64,000 nucleotides of DNA from NCBI GenBank assembly GCA_016124255.1, contig WGOB01000008.1, positions 62,001 through 126,000 on the forward strand, in the 5' to 3' direction. Numbering within the stretch: the first letter of the stretch is position 1; every line of letters starts with the position of its first letter. The position numbers and the translations under genes are program-made. This document shows, piece after piece, positions 1 through 9,326 of the stretch. Origin of the DNA: Alphaproteobacteria bacterium (GTDB lineage: Bacteria > Pseudomonadota > Alphaproteobacteria > Caulobacterales > Aquidulcibacteraceae). The notes below the pieces were generated by a model. That model did no database searches, was not told the DNA's origin, and worked only from the letters and a program-made list of their open reading frames with translations.

Positions 1-669
1 GCCTCCACAGCCGTCCCGTCGGCGCAGAACCGCAACGCCAGCGCACGCGCAGTTTCATCGCGCGGGTAAACGTCGTAGTGCACCACGCAATCGCGCGCCC
101 GGTGCGCGCGCTGCCACGTCCATCCCCGATACGCACGCTCCAGCGGCTCAGCGCCGGAATTGCAGTCGAAATAACCCGTCCCGCGCCACGACAAGCCTGG
201 AGCGTCGAACACCGCCTCCACCTCCGCGCGCGGCGCGATCGGCCGCCACACATGCCGCGCCGATCCGTCGAGCGGATAGCGCTGTGTGTAGACCGCACGC
301 GGGATAAGGCGCACGCGTCCACGGATACGGCGCGGCCACGGCGCGGTCCATTCGTCGAACGCGATGCTCAGTCCGTCTCCGGACCATTCGAGCGTGCTGG
401 CGTTGAGCCCAAAATGCGATGGCCCGCGAGAAAGCGTGCGCGCGCTGCGTTCCGTCATCGCCCACGCGGCCCCGCGCGGCCCGTAGAGCGCCACGTTCAC
501 CGCGCAATGATTGAGCGGATCGCGAAATCCCGACCATGCGTAATAGGGCGAGAACACGCTGCCGACGAACGCGATGATCGTTAGGCCGAAGCGTCCGTCA
601 TCGCTCTCCGCGTCGACATACCACCAGGCGTAGCCGCCGCGCTCGACCGCCGCGTCGAAGCCAGGTCCC
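1..669 (-). CDS. crtC: Hydroxyneurosporene synthase / carotenoid 1,2-hydratase CrtC (partial, runs off left edge)
   Basis: Minus-strand frame reads GPGFDAAVERGGYAWWYVDAESDDGRFGLTIIAFVGSVFSPYYAW...NHCAVNVALYGPRGAAWAMTER, typical CrtC. Start unresolved: the nearest upstream in-frame start is GTG at 806, inside crtD. Confidence 0.85.
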
Positions 670-2143
670 TCAGCGCCGCCGCCGCCGCCAGCCGGCCCGA
701 TAGCGCCGCCATCGGAACGCCCGCGCCGGGATGCGTCGCCCCGCCGGCGAGATAAAGATTGGCGATCGCCGTGCGCGTTCCCGGCCGCAGGAACGTGCCC
801 GCCCACCCATGCGGCGCGCGTCCGTAGAGCGCGCCCCCTGTATGCGCGAAGCGACGATGAAACATCGCCGGCGTCGTGCGCCGCATCTCTGCTCCGCCCC
901 AATCGAGATGCACGCCGCACGCCTCCAGCTTCGTCTTGATCGCGCTCTCGCACTCGCTCGCCTCCGCATCCGTCAGCGCGCCGCGATCGCCGGACGGCGG
1001 CGCATTGACGATAAAGAACAGACGTTCGCTCGGCGGCGCGGCCGCATCGTCGCCGCGATCCTGCGCGCACACATAGACGGTCGGCTCGCTTGGCGCCCGC
1101 CCGGCGGCGATGTCAGCGAACTCGCGCGGGTAGTCGCGGCTGAAGAACACGGTGTGTCGCGTCAGCGGAAAGTCCGCCCGCCGCGCCGTCATCGCCAGCG
1201 TGAACGCGGAGAGCGACCGCGCCTGCATCGGCGTCGCGCGGATCGCCCGAGACGCCGCACGCCCGAACCCGCCGCATGCCAGCGCGTTCGGATCGGCGTT
1301 GCATACCACCGCGCGCGCCGCGATCCGCTCGCCGGAGCGCAGCCGCACCGCGGTCGCCGCGCCGCCGGCGATCTCGATCTCCGCGACCTCCGCCCCGCAC
1401 CGGATGTCGCCGCCAAGCGCGACCACCCGCGCCGCCATCGCCTCCGCCAGCCGCTGCATCCCGCCATCCACCGCCCACACGCCGCGCTGCTCGACATCGG
1501 CGATCAGCATCAGCGTCGCCGGCGCCTGCAAGGGCGAAGCGCCGCAATAAGTGGCGTAGCGGCCGAACAATTGGCGCAACCGCACGTCTTCGAAATGCCG
1601 CCCCAGCGCGCCCCACAGCGTCTCGAACGGCCGGATCGCGAAGAGATCGTGCATCCGGTGGAGGCCGATCCGTCCAGCGAGCGTCACAGGGTTGGGCTTC
1701 GGCGCCGTCAGGAACGCGCCTTCCAGCACGTCGTGCACGCGCCGGGCCTCGGCGCAGAACCCGCGGAACCCGCGCGCCGCAGCCGCTCCCGCAAACGCGC
1801 CGATCGCGTCTTCGCTGCGGCGCACGTCGGCGTGGAGATCGAGCTGTTCGCCCGCGCGCCAGGCGTGCCGCGCCAGGATCGCCAGCGGGGTCAGCCGCAC
1901 ATGCGCGTCGAGCGTCGCGCCGGCGTCTGCAAAGAGTGCGTCGAACACCCAGCGCATCGTCAGCACTGTCGGCCCGGAATCGATCGCGGCGTCGCCGATG
2001 CGCGTCTCGTGCATCTTGCCGCCCGGCGCAGCCGCCGCCTCCAGCGTGACCACCGGCGCGCCTTGAGCCGCCAGGTCGAGCGCGCAGGCCAGCCCGCCCA
2101 TTCCGGCGCCGATCACCACAACGGGAAGCGAAGACGGTCGCAT
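581..2143 (-). CDS. crtD: Methoxyneurosporene / hydroxyneurosporene desaturase CrtD
   Basis: MRPSSLPVVVIGAGMGGLACALDLAAQGAPVVTLEAAAAPGGKM: FAD dinucleotide-binding phytoene-desaturase family; adjacent to crtC. ATG at 2143; the longer ORF to 3343 is antisense to crtE. Confidence 0.92.
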   Translation of the reverse strand: MRPSSLPVVVIGAGMGGLACALDLAAQGAPVVTLEAAAAPGGKMHETRIGDAAIDSGPTVLTMRWVFDALFADAGATLDAHVRLTPLAILARHAWRAGEQLDLHADVRRSEDAIGAFAGAAAARGFRGFCAEARRVHDVLEGAFLTAPKPNPVTLAGRIGLHRMHDLFAIRPFETLWGALGRHFEDVRLRQLFGRYATYCGASPLQAPATLMLIADVEQRGVWAVDGGMQRLAEAMAARVVALGGDIRCGAEVAEIEIAGGAATAVRLRSGERIAARAVVCNADPNALACGGFGRAASRAIRATPMQARSLSAFTLAMTARRADFPLTRHTVFFSRDYPREFADIAAGRAPSEPTVYVCAQDRGDDAAAPPSERLFFIVNAPPSGDRGALTDAEASECESAIKTKLEACGVHLDWGGAEMRRTTPAMFHRRFAHTGGALYGRAPHGWAGTFLRPGTRTAIANLYLAGGATHPGAGVPMAALSGRLAAAAALRDLASTRRSSAAATPGGMSTRRAMTDASA

Positions 2144-2164
2144 GGTTGACTGGACGATATCATG

Positions 2165-2182
2165 TGTCCAAACATATGGACA
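2165..2182. promoter_or_regulatory. PpsR/CrtJ operator in the divergent crtD/crtE promoter
   Basis: TGTCCAAACATATGGACA, perfect TGT-N12-ACA palindrome. Confidence 0.75.
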
Positions 2183-2218
2183 TACACCTGAACACGGGCC
2201 CAGCCGACGAGGACCGGG

Positions 2219-3103
2219 ATGCAGCGAAATGCGCGGATCGAGGCCGCTCTTGAGGCGGCCATCACACGGGCCTCTACGTCTGAGGCCCCGCCGCTCCTGG
2301 CCGCGGCCGTGCGCCACGCAGTGTTCCCCGGCGGCGCGCGCGTCCGGCCCCAGCTCTGTCTGGCTGTCGCCTCGGCCTGCGGCGACGACGCGCCGGCGAT
2401 CGCTGACGCCGCCGCCGCCGCCGTCGAGTTCATGCACTGCGCATCCCTGGTCCATGACGACCTGCCATGCTTCGACGACGCCAGCGTCCGCCGCGGACGT
2501 CCGTCCGTGCACGCCGCCTTCGGCGCGCCCTTGGCGGTCCTCGCGGGCGACGCGCTGATTGTCCTCGCCTTCGACAGCCTCGCCGCTGCGGCCGCCGCCG
2601 CCCCGCAGCGCACGGCGCCTCTGATCGCAGCGCTCGCCCGCGGCGTCGGCATGCCAGGCGGCATCGCCGCCGGCCAGGCCTGGGAGAGCGAACCCGACCC
2701 CGACGTCGCCGCCTATCATCAGGCCAAGACCGCCGCGCTCTTCATCGGCGCGACCGAACTTGGCGCCCTGTCCGCCGGCGTCGATGCGCGCCCGTGGCGC
2801 GCGCTGGGGGTCCATCTCGGCGCCGCCTACCAGGCCGCCGACGATCTGCTCGACGCCCACGCCGCCAACGATGAGGCGGGCAAGCCCGTGGGCCGCGACG
2901 CGGCGCTCAGCCGGCCGAGCATTGTCGCTGAACGCGGCGTCGCCGGCGCGCTCGCGCACCTGCGCGGCTGCATCGCAGCTGCGATCGAGTCCGTCCCCGA
3001 ATGTCCGGGCGCGCAAGAGCTCCGAGACCTCGTCCGCGCCACGGCTCTGCGCCTCGCGCCGAAATCGCTCACGGGGTCGAAAGCCGCCCGCAGCGCCGCG
3101 TAG
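2219..3103 (+). CDS. crtE: Geranylgeranyl diphosphate synthase CrtE
   Basis: Polyprenyl synthase motifs (GGARVRPQL, DDLPCFDDASVRRGRP); PGC position between crtD and crtF. Confidence 0.92.
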   Translation: MQRNARIEAALEAAITRASTSEAPPLLAAAVRHAVFPGGARVRPQLCLAVASACGDDAPAIADAAAAAVEFMHCASLVHDDLPCFDDASVRRGRPSVHAAFGAPLAVLAGDALIVLAFDSLAAAAAAAPQRTAPLIAALARGVGMPGGIAAGQAWESEPDPDVAAYHQAKTAALFIGATELGALSAGVDARPWRALGVHLGAAYQAADDLLDAHAANDEAGKPVGRDAALSRPSIVAERGVAGALAHLRGCIAAAIESVPECPGAQELRDLVRATALRLAPKSLTGSKAARSAA

Positions 3104-3106
3104 CTG

Positions 3107-4219
3107 ATGCCCGGTTGGCGCGCACGGCTCGTCGCCTGGCGCAACAGCCTGATCGCCGCGCCCGCGTTTCAGCGCGCGGCGTTTTCTATCCCCTTCACAA
3201 GGCAAATCGCGCAACATCGCGCCGCGCGCCTGTTCGATCTTGTCGCCGGTTTTGTCTATTCGCAGACGCTGTTCGCCTGCATTTCGCTTGGCGTCTTGCC
3301 CATGCTCAAGGCCGCCCCCCGGACGTCGCCCGAAATCGCGCAAGCGACTGGACTAAGCGAGGACGCCGCCGCGCGCCTGCTGCGCGCCGCAGCCGCCCTC
3401 AGCCTTGCCGAGTCCCTCCCGGACGGCCGCTTCGCCCTTGGCGTCGACGGGGCCGCTTTTCTCGCTCAGCCCGGCCTCGAAGCCATGGTCGTCCACCACC
3501 AGCGCCTCTACGCCGATCTCGCCGATCCCGTCGCGTTGCTGCGCGGTGCAAAGCCCGGCGCGCTCGCCGATTTCTGGCCCTACGCCGGCGCGAGCGATCC
3601 GGGCGCCCTGGGCGCGGACGCCGTTGCGGCCTATTCCGCGCTCATGGCCGCCACCCAGCCCGCGATCGCGGCCCAGATCTTGGGCGCCGTCTCCTTCGCC
3701 GGCCGCCGCTGTCTTTTGGACGTGTGCGGCGGGGAGGGCGCCTTTCTGGAGGCCGTCGGCCGACGTTGGCCGCACTTGGACCTGATCCTCGCCGATCTGC
3801 CCCCGGTCGCCGCCCGCGCCGAGGCCCGCTTCGCCGCGGAGGGGATGACCGATCGCGTTCGCCTCGCCCCCGGCGACGCCCGCCGCGAACCGCTCCCCAG
3901 GGGCGCCGATGTCGCGACCCTGGTTCGGGTTCTCCACGACCACGATGACGACTCGGCCGCGGCGATCCTCGCCGCGATTCGCGCTGCGCTGCCCCGCGGC
4001 GGCCATCTGATGATCGCCGAACCCCTCCGCGGCGCGGGCGCCTCCGCCCGGGTCGGCGACGCGTATTTCGGCCTCTACCTGCTGGCGATGGGCTCGGGTC
4101 GCGTCCGCAGCCGCCAGGAGCACGCGGCCCTGCTGGCCGCCGCCGGCTTCACCGCGCCCGTACGCCGCCCCGTCCGGATGCCGCTCCTGACGCAAGTCCT
4201 CTGCGCCAAGGCGCGATAG
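3107..4219 (+). CDS. crtF: Demethylspheroidene O-methyltransferase CrtF
   Basis: SAM O-methyltransferase (DVCGGEGAFLEAVG, DLILADLPPVA) following crtE. Confidence 0.9.
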   Translation: MPGWRARLVAWRNSLIAAPAFQRAAFSIPFTRQIAQHRAARLFDLVAGFVYSQTLFACISLGVLPMLKAAPRTSPEIAQATGLSEDAAARLLRAAAALSLAESLPDGRFALGVDGAAFLAQPGLEAMVVHHQRLYADLADPVALLRGAKPGALADFWPYAGASDPGALGADAVAAYSALMAATQPAIAAQILGAVSFAGRRCLLDVCGGEGAFLEAVGRRWPHLDLILADLPPVAARAEARFAAEGMTDRVRLAPGDARREPLPRGADVATLVRVLHDHDDDSAAAILAAIRAALPRGGHLMIAEPLRGAGASARVGDAYFGLYLLAMGSGRVRSRQEHAALLAAAGFTAPVRRPVRMPLLTQVLCAKAR

Positions 4220-4272
4220 GGCGCCGGAAAATCGGGCAAGTTTCGTCGTCATGGCGAATTGACAATAGTGAG

Positions 4273-4290
4273 CGTCAATCTAAGCTGACA
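4273..4290. promoter_or_regulatory. PpsR/CrtJ-like operator upstream of bchC
   Basis: CGTCAATCTAAGCTGACA (CGT-N12-ACA), 26 bp upstream of bchC ATG. Confidence 0.6.
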
Positions 4291-4316
4291 CATTCAACAA
4301 CCGCGAGGGCGGGGAT

Positions 4317-5249
4317 ATGGACACACAAGCCGTAGTCCTCGACGCGCCAAAGCGTCTGAGCGTGCGCACCATTGGGCTGCGGGACCGTGGCCCCGACGAT
4401 GTCGTCGTCGACGTCGATTTCTCGGGCGTCAGCACCGGCACCGAGCGGCTCCTTTGGTCTGGCCGCATGCCGGCCTTCCCCGGCATGGGCTACCCGCTCG
4501 TCCCGGGATACGAATCCGTCGGCCGCGTGGTCGACGCCGGCGAGAACGCGCGCCGCCGCATTGGCGAGACCGTCTTCGTCCCGGGCGCCTCCTGCTTCAG
4601 CGACGCCCGCGGTCTCTTCGGCGGCGCCGCGCGCACCATCATCAGTCCGCAATCCCGCGTCGTCGCGATTGATCCGAGCCTTCAGGATCGCGGCGTGCTC
4701 CTGGCGCTCGCCGCCACCGCCCGCCACGCCTTGGCCGATTGGGATCCGCCTGAACTCATCATCGGGCACGGCGTCCTTGGGCGCCTCCTTGCCCGCTTGA
4801 CCCTCCTCAAAGGCGCGCGCGCCCCGGTCGTGTGGGAGACCAACCCGCTGCGCCAACCCGGCGCCGCCGGCTATTCCGTCATTCATCCGGAGGCGGACGA
4901 TCGCCGAGATTATGGCGTCATCTTCGACGCCAGCGGCGATGTCTCAGTGCTCGATTCTGCAGTCCAGCGTCTGCGCCGCGGCGGCGAGATCGTTCTCGTC
5001 GGCTTCTATGATCGCCCTTTGTCGATCGCGTTCCCCCCGGCCTTCGCCAAGGAAGCGCGCTTCCGCATCGCCGCGGAATGGAGCCCCGACGATCTCATCG
5101 CCGTCTGGTCGCTGTTGGAGATGCAGCACCTGCAGCTGGACGGCCTCATCACCCACACCCGCACGGTTGCGGAGGCGGTCAGCGCTTATGAGAGCGCATT
5201 CAATGACGCCGACTGCCTGAAGATGGTCATCGATTGGAGAGCGTGCTGA
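4317..5249 (+). CDS. bchC: 3-(1-hydroxyethyl) bacteriochlorophyllide a dehydrogenase BchC
   Basis: MDTQAVVLDAPKRLSVRTIGL...VDFSGVSTGTERLLWSGRMPAFPGMGYPLVPGYESVG. Confidence 0.95.
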   Translation: MDTQAVVLDAPKRLSVRTIGLRDRGPDDVVVDVDFSGVSTGTERLLWSGRMPAFPGMGYPLVPGYESVGRVVDAGENARRRIGETVFVPGASCFSDARGLFGGAARTIISPQSRVVAIDPSLQDRGVLLALAATARHALADWDPPELIIGHGVLGRLLARLTLLKGARAPVVWETNPLRQPGAAGYSVIHPEADDRRDYGVIFDASGDVSVLDSAVQRLRRGGEIVLVGFYDRPLSIAFPPAFAKEARFRIAAEWSPDDLIAVWSLLEMQHLQLDGLITHTRTVAEAVSAYESAFNDADCLKMVIDWRAC

Positions 5250-6238
5250 TGGGAGTCACCCTGCTGGACAATCGCGCGCTGCGCGCGGAAGCGGCGATCG
5301 AGCCGGACCCGCCGCACGTCGCTCCCGCGACCAAAGACACGCAGATCATCGCGATCTACGGCAAGGGCGGGTCCGGCAAAAGCTTCGCGCTGTCGAACCT
5401 GAGCTACATGATGGCCCAGCAGGGCAAGCGTGTTCTGCTCATTGGCTGCGATCCTAAGTCGGACACCACCTCGCTCCTGTTCGGCGGCAAGTCCTGCCCG
5501 ACCATCATCGAGACGTCCTCCAAGAAGAAGGCCGCGGGCGATGAAGTCCGCATCGAGGACGTCTGCTTCGTCCGCGACGGCGTCTTCGCCATGGAGCTCG
5601 GCGGCCCCGAAGTCGGGCGCGGCTGCGGTGGGCGCGGCATCATTCACGGCTTCGAACTCCTGGAGAAGCTCGGCTTCCACGAATGGGGCTTCGACTACGT
5701 CCTGCTGGATTTCCTGGGCGACGTTGTCTGCGGCGGCTTCGGCCTGCCGATCGCGCGCGACATGTGCCAGAAGGTCATCGTCGTCGGCTCCAACGATCTG
5801 CAATCGCTTTACGTCGCCAACAATGTCTGCTCGGCGGTGGAATATTTCCGCAAGCTCGGCGGCAACGTCGGCGTTGCGGGCATGCTTATCAACAAAGATG
5901 ACGGCACCGGCGAAGCGCAGGCGTTCTCCAAGGCCGCCGGCATCCCGGTCCTTTCCGCCATTCCCGCCGATGAAGACATCCGCCGCAAATCGGCGAACTA
6001 CCAGATTATCGGGACGCCGGGCTCGCAATGGGCGTCGCTGTTCGAGACCCTGGCGGTCAATGTCGCGAGCGCGCCGCCGGTGCGTCCCAAGCCGCTGACC
6101 CAGGACGAATTGCTCGGCCTCTTTAAGCCGCAGGATGTCGGCGCCAACGTCTCGCTTACACCCGCAAGCCAGGCCGACATGCGCGGCGGCGCCGTGTTCG
6201 ACAAGCCCTCGCTTGAAATCGTCTACGACGCGGTCTGA
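5249..6238 (+). CDS. bchX: Chlorophyllide reductase iron protein subunit BchX
   Basis: IAIYGKGGSGKSFALSNLSYMMAQQGKRVLLIGCDPKSDTTSLLFGGK; ATG overlaps bchC stop (TGATG). Alternative TTG start at 5234. Confidence 0.96.
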   Translation: MGVTLLDNRALRAEAAIEPDPPHVAPATKDTQIIAIYGKGGSGKSFALSNLSYMMAQQGKRVLLIGCDPKSDTTSLLFGGKSCPTIIETSSKKKAAGDEVRIEDVCFVRDGVFAMELGGPEVGRGCGGRGIIHGFELLEKLGFHEWGFDYVLLDFLGDVVCGGFGLPIARDMCQKVIVVGSNDLQSLYVANNVCSAVEYFRKLGGNVGVAGMLINKDDGTGEAQAFSKAAGIPVLSAIPADEDIRRKSANYQIIGTPGSQWASLFETLAVNVASAPPVRPKPLTQDELLGLFKPQDVGANVSLTPASQADMRGGAVFDKPSLEIVYDAV

Positions 6239-6242
6239 CGGC

Positions 6243-7733
6243 ATGAGCGCGCCCCCCACCCCTTCGGCCTCAGGCTGCCACGGCGGCGCCGATGAGATGC
6301 GCGCCGCCGCTGCGCGTGCCGGCAAGTCCGACGTGCTTGATCAGTACGCGGCCGATTATCCAAAGGGCCCGCACGATCAGCCGCAAAGCATGTGCCCGGC
6401 GTTCGGCAGCCTGCGCGTCGGCCTGCGCATGCGCCGCACCGCGACGATTCTTTCCGGCTCCGCCTGCTGCGTCTACGGGCTGACGTTCACGTCCCATTTC
6501 TACGGCGCACGCCGCAGCGTCGGCTACGTGCCGTTCAGTTCCGAGACGCTCGTCACCGGCAAGCTGTTCGAGGACATCCGCGAAGCGGTCCATCAGCTCG
6601 CCGATCCCGAGAAGTACGACGCGATCGTCGTCACCTCGCTCTGCGTGCCCACGGCATCCGGCGTGCCGCTGCAGCTCTTGCCGAAAGTGATCAACGGCGT
6701 CCGCATCATCGGCATCGACGTGCCGGGCTTCGGCGTCCCCACGCACGCGGAAGCGAAGGACGTGCTCGCCGGCGCCATGCTCCGCTACGCGCGCAACGAA
6801 GCCGAAGCCGGCGCGGTCGCCGCGCCCCGCCAGCGCGCGCAATTGCCCACCGTCACGCTGCTGGGCGAACTCTTCCCGGCCGATCCCGTCGGCGTCTCCA
6901 TGATGCTGGAGCCGATGGGTCTCGCCGCTGGGCCCACGGTCCCGACGCGCGAATGGCGCGAACTCTACGCCGCGCTCGATTGCGTCGCCGTCGCCGCCAT
7001 TCATCCGTTCTACGTCGCCTCGGTGCGCGAGTTTGAAGCCGCTGGCCGCCCGATCATCGCCTCAGCGCCCGTCGGCCGAGAGGGCGCGGCTGCATGGTTG
7101 GAATCCGTCGGCGCGGTGTGCGGGGTCGCCCGCTCGAAGATCGATCAGGCGAAGAACCGCGCGCTGGGGATGATCGCAAAGACGCTCGAGAGCGCGCGCA
7201 TCAAGGGCCGTATCACGGTCTCCGGCTATGAAGGCTCGGAGCTCTTGGTCGCGCGCCTGCTGATCGAGTCAGGCGCCGATGTGCCTTATGTCGGCACCGC
7301 GTGCCCGCGCACGCGCTGGTCCGATCCCGATCGCGCATGGCTCGAAGCGAAGGGCGTGACCGTGCGCTTCCGCGCGTCGCTGGAGCAGGATCTCGCCGCC
7401 GTCGACGAGCATCAGCCCAACCTCGCGATCGGCACCACGCCCGTCGTGCAGCACGCAAAAGAGCACGCGATCCCTGCGCTCTACTTCACCAATCTGATCT
7501 CCGCGCGCCCGCTCATGGGCGCAGCCGGCGCAGGCGCGTTGGCGCAGGTGATCAACGCCGCCCTCGCCAACGGGACGCGCTTTAAGACCATGCGCGCGTT
7601 CTTCGAAGGCGTGGGGCAGGGCGATACGAGCGGCGTGTGGGAAGAGACCCCCGCCGACCAATCCGATTTCAAGGCCCGCTACGCGAAAGTTCTCGCGGCC
7701 CGGCGCGCCGAAGAGGAGGCGGTCGGCACATGA
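6243..7733 (+). CDS. bchY: Chlorophyllide reductase subunit BchY
   Basis: CPAFGSLRVGLRMRRTATILSGSACCVYGLTFTSHFYGARRSVGYVPF; ends at the TGA of an ATGA overlap. Confidence 0.95.
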   Translation: MSAPPTPSASGCHGGADEMRAAAARAGKSDVLDQYAADYPKGPHDQPQSMCPAFGSLRVGLRMRRTATILSGSACCVYGLTFTSHFYGARRSVGYVPFSSETLVTGKLFEDIREAVHQLADPEKYDAIVVTSLCVPTASGVPLQLLPKVINGVRIIGIDVPGFGVPTHAEAKDVLAGAMLRYARNEAEAGAVAAPRQRAQLPTVTLLGELFPADPVGVSMMLEPMGLAAGPTVPTREWRELYAALDCVAVAAIHPFYVASVREFEAAGRPIIASAPVGREGAAAWLESVGAVCGVARSKIDQAKNRALGMIAKTLESARIKGRITVSGYEGSELLVARLLIESGADVPYVGTACPRTRWSDPDRAWLEAKGVTVRFRASLEQDLAAVDEHQPNLAIGTTPVVQHAKEHAIPALYFTNLISARPLMGAAGAGALAQVINAALANGTRFKTMRAFFEGVGQGDTSGVWEETPADQSDFKARYAKVLAARRAEEEAVGT

Positions 7734-7807
7734 TGCTCGTCCTCGATCACGACCGCCCAAATTTGCATATCTCGGGCGATCGTTTGCGCGACGGAGGAGA
7801 GTTATGA
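7730..7807 (+). CDS. Upstream mini-ORF 1, decoy bchZ start ([25 protein letters not shown])
   Basis: Starts in ATGA overlap with bchY stop and ends in ATGA overlap with mini-ORF 2; GGAGGAG precedes the next start. Confidence 0.45.
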   Translation: MMLVLDHDRPNLHISGDRLRDGGEL

Positions 7808-7881
7808 CTCTCATCCTCGATCACGATCGCCCAAATTTGCATATCTCGCGCGATCGTTTGCGCGACGGAGGAGAGTTATGA
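7804..7881 (+). CDS. Upstream mini-ORF 2, decoy bchZ start ([25 protein letters not shown])
   Basis: Starts in ATGA overlap with mini-ORF 1 stop and ends in ATGA overlap with bchZ start. Confidence 0.45.
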   Translation: MTLILDHDRPNLHISRDRLRDGGEL

Positions 7882-9326
7882 CTCTCATCCTCGATCACGA
7901 TCGCGCCGGCGGCTATTGGGGCGCCGTCTACGCCTTCACCGCCATCAAGGGCCTGCAGGTCATCATCGACGGGCCGGTCGGCTGCGAAAACCTGCCCGTC
8001 ACTTCCGTGCTGCACTACACCGATGCGCTGCCGCCGCATGAATTGCCGATCGTCGTCACCGGCCTCGGCGAAGAGGAGCTCGGCAAGGTCGGCACCGAAG
8101 GCGCGATGCGTCGCGCGTGGAAGACGCTCGATCCGGCGCTGCCGGCGGTGGTCGTCACCGGCTCCATCGCCGAAATGATCGGCGGCGGCGTTACGCCGGA
8201 AGGCACCGCGATCCATCGCTTTCTGCCGCGCACCATCGATGAAGATCAATGGCAGAGCGCGGACCGCGCGCTGACGTGGCTGTGGCGCCAGTTCGGGCCC
8301 AAGCGCACGCCGAAGCTGCGCCCGCGCAAGGAAGGCGCAAAGCCCAAGGTCAACATCATCGGGCCGATGTACGGCATGTTCAACATGCCCTCCGACCTCG
8401 CCGAGATTCGCCGCCTCATCGAGGGCGTCGGCGCCGAGGTGAACATGGTGTTCCCGCTCGGCAGCCATCTCGGCGACGTGAAGAAGCTGGCTGACGCGGA
8501 AGTCAATGTCTGCCTCTATCGCGAGTTCGGGCGCCAGCTCTGCGAAGCGCTGGAGCGGCCGTACCTCCAGGCGCCGATCGGCATCGAATCCACCACGCTT
8601 TTCCTGCGCGCGCTCGGCGAAACGCTGGGCCTCGATCCCGAACCCTTCATCGAGCGTGAGAAACACACCACGCTGAAGCCGCTCTGGGATCTCTGGCGCT
8701 CCGTCACCCAGGATTTCTTCGGCACCGCCAGCTTCGCCATCGTTGCCAACGAAACCTACGCACGCGGGGTGCGCGCGTATCTCGAGGACGATCTTGGCCT
8801 CCCGTGCACGTTCGCTGTCGCGCGCCGCGCCTCCGCCAAGACCGACAACGCAAGCGTCCGCGATTTGATCGCGGAGAAGCCGCCGCTCATTCTCTTCGGC
8901 AGCATCAACGAGCGCATGTACCTCGCCGACCTTGGCGTCCGCGCGAGCTTCATCCCGGCATCGTTCCCCGGCGCCGCGATCCGGCGCCATACCGGCACGC
9001 CGTTCATGGGCTATGGCGGGGCGACATACCTCATCCAGGACGTGTGCAACGCGCTGTTCGACGCGCTCTTCCACATCTTGCCGCTCGCCTCGCAGCTCGA
9101 TCAGGTCGACGCGACGCCCGCGCGCGCTGCCCTCGCCTGGGATGATGACGCCCGCGACGCGCTGGAAGAACTCGTCGCCGCCCAGCCTGTGCTCGTGCGC
9201 ATTTCCGCCGCCAAGCGCCTGCGCGACGCCGCCGAACAGGCCGTCCGCGCGGCCGGCGCCGCATCGGTCACGGTCGAACACGTCGCATCCGCGCGCACAG
9301 CGCTCGCCCAGGGGCGGGCGGCATGA
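7878..9326 (+). CDS. bchZ: Chlorophyllide reductase subunit BchZ
   Basis: [67 protein letters not shown]. Confidence 0.96.
   Translation: MTLILDHDRAGGYWGAVYAFTAIKGLQVIIDGPVGCENLPVTSVLHYTDALPPHELPIVVTGLGEEELGKVGTEGAMRRAWKTLDPALPAVVVTGSIAEMIGGGVTPEGTAIHRFLPRTIDEDQWQSADRALTWLWRQFGPKRTPKLRPRKEGAKPKVNIIGPMYGMFNMPSDLAEIRRLIEGVGAEVNMVFPLGSHLGDVKKLADAEVNVCLYREFGRQLCEALERPYLQAPIGIESTTLFLRALGETLGLDPEPFIEREKHTTLKPLWDLWRSVTQDFFGTASFAIVANETYARGVRAYLEDDLGLPCTFAVARRASAKTDNASVRDLIAEKPPLILFGSINERMYLADLGVRASFIPASFPGAAIRRHTGTPFMGYGGATYLIQDVCNALFDALFHILPLASQLDQVDATPARAALAWDDDARDALEELVAAQPVLVRISAAKRLRDAAEQAVRAAGAASVTVEHVASARTALAQGRAA

Larger units (their letters stand above)
7730..7904 (+). repeat. 74-bp tandem repeat (2.4 copies) at the bchY-bchZ junction: copy 1 7730-7803, copy 2 7804-7877, partial copy 7878-7904 = bchZ codons 1-9
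   Basis: ATGACTCTCATCCTCGATCACGATCGC + CCAAATTTGCATATCTCGCGCGATCGTTTGCGCGACGGAGGAGAGTT; copies 1 and 2 differ at 5 of 74 positions. Confidence 0.97.

Noticed and set aside
581-3343. 920-aa ORF as a single protein
   Set aside because: Only the part from ATG 2143 is CrtD; the upstream half is antisense to crtE, a GC-rich shadow frame.
7730-7881. The two 25-aa mini-ORFs as a toxin or functional small peptide family
   Set aside because: Their N-termini are plainly copied bchZ codons; a regulatory/decoy explanation is simpler.
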